From Chloroflexota bacterium (lineage in GTDB: Bacteria; Chloroflexota; Limnocylindria; Limnocylindrales; CSP1-4): 7,702 nt of DNA. The notes beneath the pieces are model-generated. The model did no database searches, was not told where the DNA came from, and was given only the letters and a program-made list of their open reading frames with translations. The position numbers and the translations under genes were made by a program. This document shows, piece after piece, positions 6,027 through 7,702 of this stretch. The stretch is taken from NCBI GenBank assembly GCA_016875645.1, contig VGPE01000131.1, positions 1 to 7,702 of the forward strand. Reading direction: 5' to 3'. Numbering within the stretch: position 1 is the stretch's first letter; each line of letters starts with the position of its first letter.

Positions 6027-6032
6027 TCGCAG

Positions 6033-7702
6033 CTACTGGCGGTGCTCGTTTCGGGCCGCGAACGCCGCGAGGGCCACCGGCAGCGTCGCATAGAGCCGTT
6101 CAGGGCCGATATGCGTGATCAGCCCGATGCGCTCGAGTTGAGTCCGCAGGTCCTGCTTGACCCGCGCCAGCGCAAAGACGATGCCCTCCCGCTCAAGCTC
6201 GTCGTGCAGCTCGCCCAGCGCGTCCGCTGCCGTCAGGTCGATCTCCACGATTGCCTCAGCATTGAGGAGCAGCCACTCGACCCGTTCCGGTTGCGCAGCC
6301 ACGGCGGCCAGTGCCCGCGTCTTGAAGTCATTCGCGTTGGCGAAGCAGAGCGGCGCGTCGTAGCGGAACACCACCAGGCCCGGGATCGTGACGGCGTCCG
6401 GGTAGTCCAGGACGTCGTGCAGTCCGGCCACGCCGGGCGCCTGGCCCAGGATCGCCGATCGCGGCCGCGCGACGCGCGCGAACAGGTCGATCACCGAAAG
6501 CGTGATTGCCACGAGGATCCCGGCGAGGACGTCCACAACAAGGACGCCGCCGAACGCCGCGAGCGCGAGGGCAAGCTCGCTCCGCCGGAACTGCACGAGC
6601 CGGCGGAACGCGATGAGATCGACGAGTCGCCACGCGGCGTAGACCACCAGCCCGCCAAGCGCGGCGCGCGGGAACTGTGCCAGCAGCCCGGACAGCAGCA
6701 GCAGGACGAGCACCACGCAGGCCGCGGCCGCGATCCCGACCAGCTGGCTGCGCCCGCCGACGCTCTCCACGATGGCCGTCCGCGAACCCGAACTGCTGAC
6801 GGGCATCCCACTCGTCAGCCCGGCAGCGAGATTGGCGCCGCCGAGCGCCAGCAGTTCTGCGTTGGCGTCGACGCGGTATCGGTTCCGTGCCGCAAACGAC
6901 CGAGCCGTGAGGATGTCCACCGCATAGGCCACCACGGAAATGGCGAGCGCTGACGCGGCAAGCGCCGCGAGATCCGACCCGCTGACGTTGGGGATCGCGA
7001 AGGGCGGCAGCTCCGACGGGATCCCCAACGTCAGCGCGACCCCCTGCGCACCGAGGTCCAGCATGGCGGCGAGCACGGTCGCCCCGGCGACTGCGACGAG
7101 CGGGCCCGGCAGCAACGGCAGCCAGCGACGTGCCGCGAAGAGGAACGCCACCACCCCGGCCGCGAGCGCGGCGGTCGGAACGTGCAGGGCGCCGAGATTC
7201 GCGGCGAAGTCGGCGACCTTGCTTAGGACGCCGTCACCTTCGACCGGGATGCCGGTCAGGTTCTCCAGCTGGGAGACCACCATGACCGCGGCTACGCCGG
7301 CCAGATAGCCGACGAGGATCGGCTGCGAGAGAAGGTCGCCGAGGAATCCCAGGCGGAGGGCACCCGCCGTCACGAGGATGGCGCCGACCAGGAGTGCGAG
7401 TACCGCGGTCAGCGCCGCGTATCGGAGCGGGTCGCCCGCAGCCAGGGGCGCCACGGCCACCGCGACCATGACCGCGGTCGCCGACTCGGGCCCGGTCGAG
7501 ACGTGGCGCGACGTGCCGATCAGCGCATAGACGATGGCTGGCACGATCGCCGACCAGAGGCCCACGGCCGGTTCCAGTCCGGCGAGCTGTGCGTAGGCCA
7601 TGACCTGCGGCACCAGGTACGACGCCACGGTCACGCCCGCGAGGACGTCGGGCCCGAGCCATGCTCGGTCGTAGCGAGCCAGCTGCGCGATTCCGCTGAG
7701 CG
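6033..7702 (-). CDS. SulP/SLC26 family anion transporter with STAS domain, N-terminus outside the window
   Basis: An inner-membrane transporter for sulfate or another inorganic anion such as bicarbonate. The stop is TAG at 6033-6035. The frame stays open to the right edge; before GTG 7634 it encodes LARYDRAWLGPDVLAG, the usual SulP lead-in, so 7634 is not the true start. Counting from 7634, residues 1-385 hold the multi-helix transport domain. Family signatures are YLVPQVMAYAQLAGLEP (6-22), TGPESATAVMVA (47-58), RVDANAELLALGGANLAAG (254-272) and SGMPVSSSGSRTAIVESVGG (275-294). The STAS domain covers about 410-525 (YDAPLCFANANDFKTR, LLLNAEAIVEIDLTAADAL, FALARVKQDLR). The frame is unbroken. Substrate cannot be told: no carbonic anhydrase or sulfur-assimilation gene is visible nearby. 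The coding sequence contains a long perfect inverted repeat at 6980-7036. Confidence 0.92.
   Translation of the reverse strand, partial: LSGIAQLARYDRAWLGPDVLAGVTVASYLVPQVMAYAQLAGLEPAVGLWSAIVPAIVYALIGTSRHVSTGPESATAVMVAVAVAPLAAGDPLRYAALTAVLALLVGAILVTAGALRLGFLGDLLSQPILVGYLAGVAAVMVVSQLENLTGIPVEGDGVLSKVADFAANLGALHVPTAALAAGVVAFLFAARRWLPLLPGPLVAVAGATVLAAMLDLGAQGVALTLGIPSELPPFAIPNVSGSDLAALAASALAISVVAYAVDILTARSFAARNRYRVDANAELLALGGANLAAGLTSGMPVSSSGSRTAIVESVGGRSQLVGIAAAACVVLVLLLLSGLLAQFPRAALGGLVVYAAWRLVDLIAFRRLVQFRRSELALALAAFGGVLVVDVLAGILVAITLSVIDLFARVARPRSAILGQAPGVAGLHDVLDYPDAVTIPGLVVFRYDAPLCFANANDFKTRALAAVAAQPERVEWLLLNAEAIVEIDLTAADALGELHDELEREGIVFALARVKQDLRTQLERIGLITHIGPERLYATLPVALAAFAARNEHRQ
6980..7036. 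repeat. Perfect 17-bp inverted repeat inside the SulP coding sequence
   Basis: CGCTGACGTTGGGGATC (6980-6996) is the exact reverse complement of 7020-7036, with a 23-nt loop. In the transporter it spans about residues 200-219, the extramembrane loop LTLGIPSELPPFAIPNVSG between two membrane helices. The translation is normal for the family, so the reading frame was kept. In mRNA it would form a very stable hairpin. Confidence 0.85.

Noticed and set aside
6042..6953. Plus-strand open frame of 303 codons opposite the transporter
   Set aside because: Composition is Arg/Asp/His/Gln-rich shadow sequence; the minus strand is an unambiguous SulP protein.

Overview
The window is uniformly GC-rich bacterial DNA (GTG starts, mostly TGA stops) from a high-GC lineage. 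The SulP, cupin and nuclease genes fit Actinomycetota or Chloroflexota; no rRNA or other marker is present to decide between them. I see no tRNA, CRISPR array, insertion sequence or prophage gene.

Layout. The left edge (2-532, +) holds a small protein of unknown function with no ATG, GTG or TTG start at its expected N-terminus. An intact VapBC toxin-antitoxin pair follows (656-1279, +), with a candidate operator just upstream. A GC-rich hairpin at 1364-1383 lies between the toxin and the next, converging gene. From 4556 down to 1447 (-) runs a large gene for an SF2 helicase of about 1,036 residues, with an N-terminal phospholipase-D-like nuclease domain and a C-terminal DUF3427 domain. It is broken by an in-frame amber codon (3270-3272) and a one-base deletion (near 2412), and its natural start appears to be CTG. 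Divergent from it, a secreted thermonuclease-type gene (4652-5471, +) is broken by a one-base insertion (4838-4841) and an ochre codon (4860-4862). A single-domain cupin follows (5526-6026, +). An SLC26/SulP anion transporter with a STAS domain (-) fills the rest and runs off the right edge; only 6 nt separate its stop from the cupin stop.

How the parts relate. VapB and VapC form one translationally coupled module. The helicase has an architecture associated with DNA repair or anti-phage defence, but it is not intact as read. The two broken genes share one divergent intergenic region and carry all five suspicious sites of this stretch (two indels, two stops, one start), while the flanking VapBC, cupin and SulP frames look intact. 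This is either a patch of recent gene decay or a patch of poor consensus; the two indels lie in short G/C runs, which makes read-level checking worthwhile. A separate surprise is a perfect 17-bp inverted repeat inside the SulP coding sequence. I do not see convincing evidence for a wholly new multi-gene system; the most unusual protein is the PLD-helicase-DUF3427 polypeptide.
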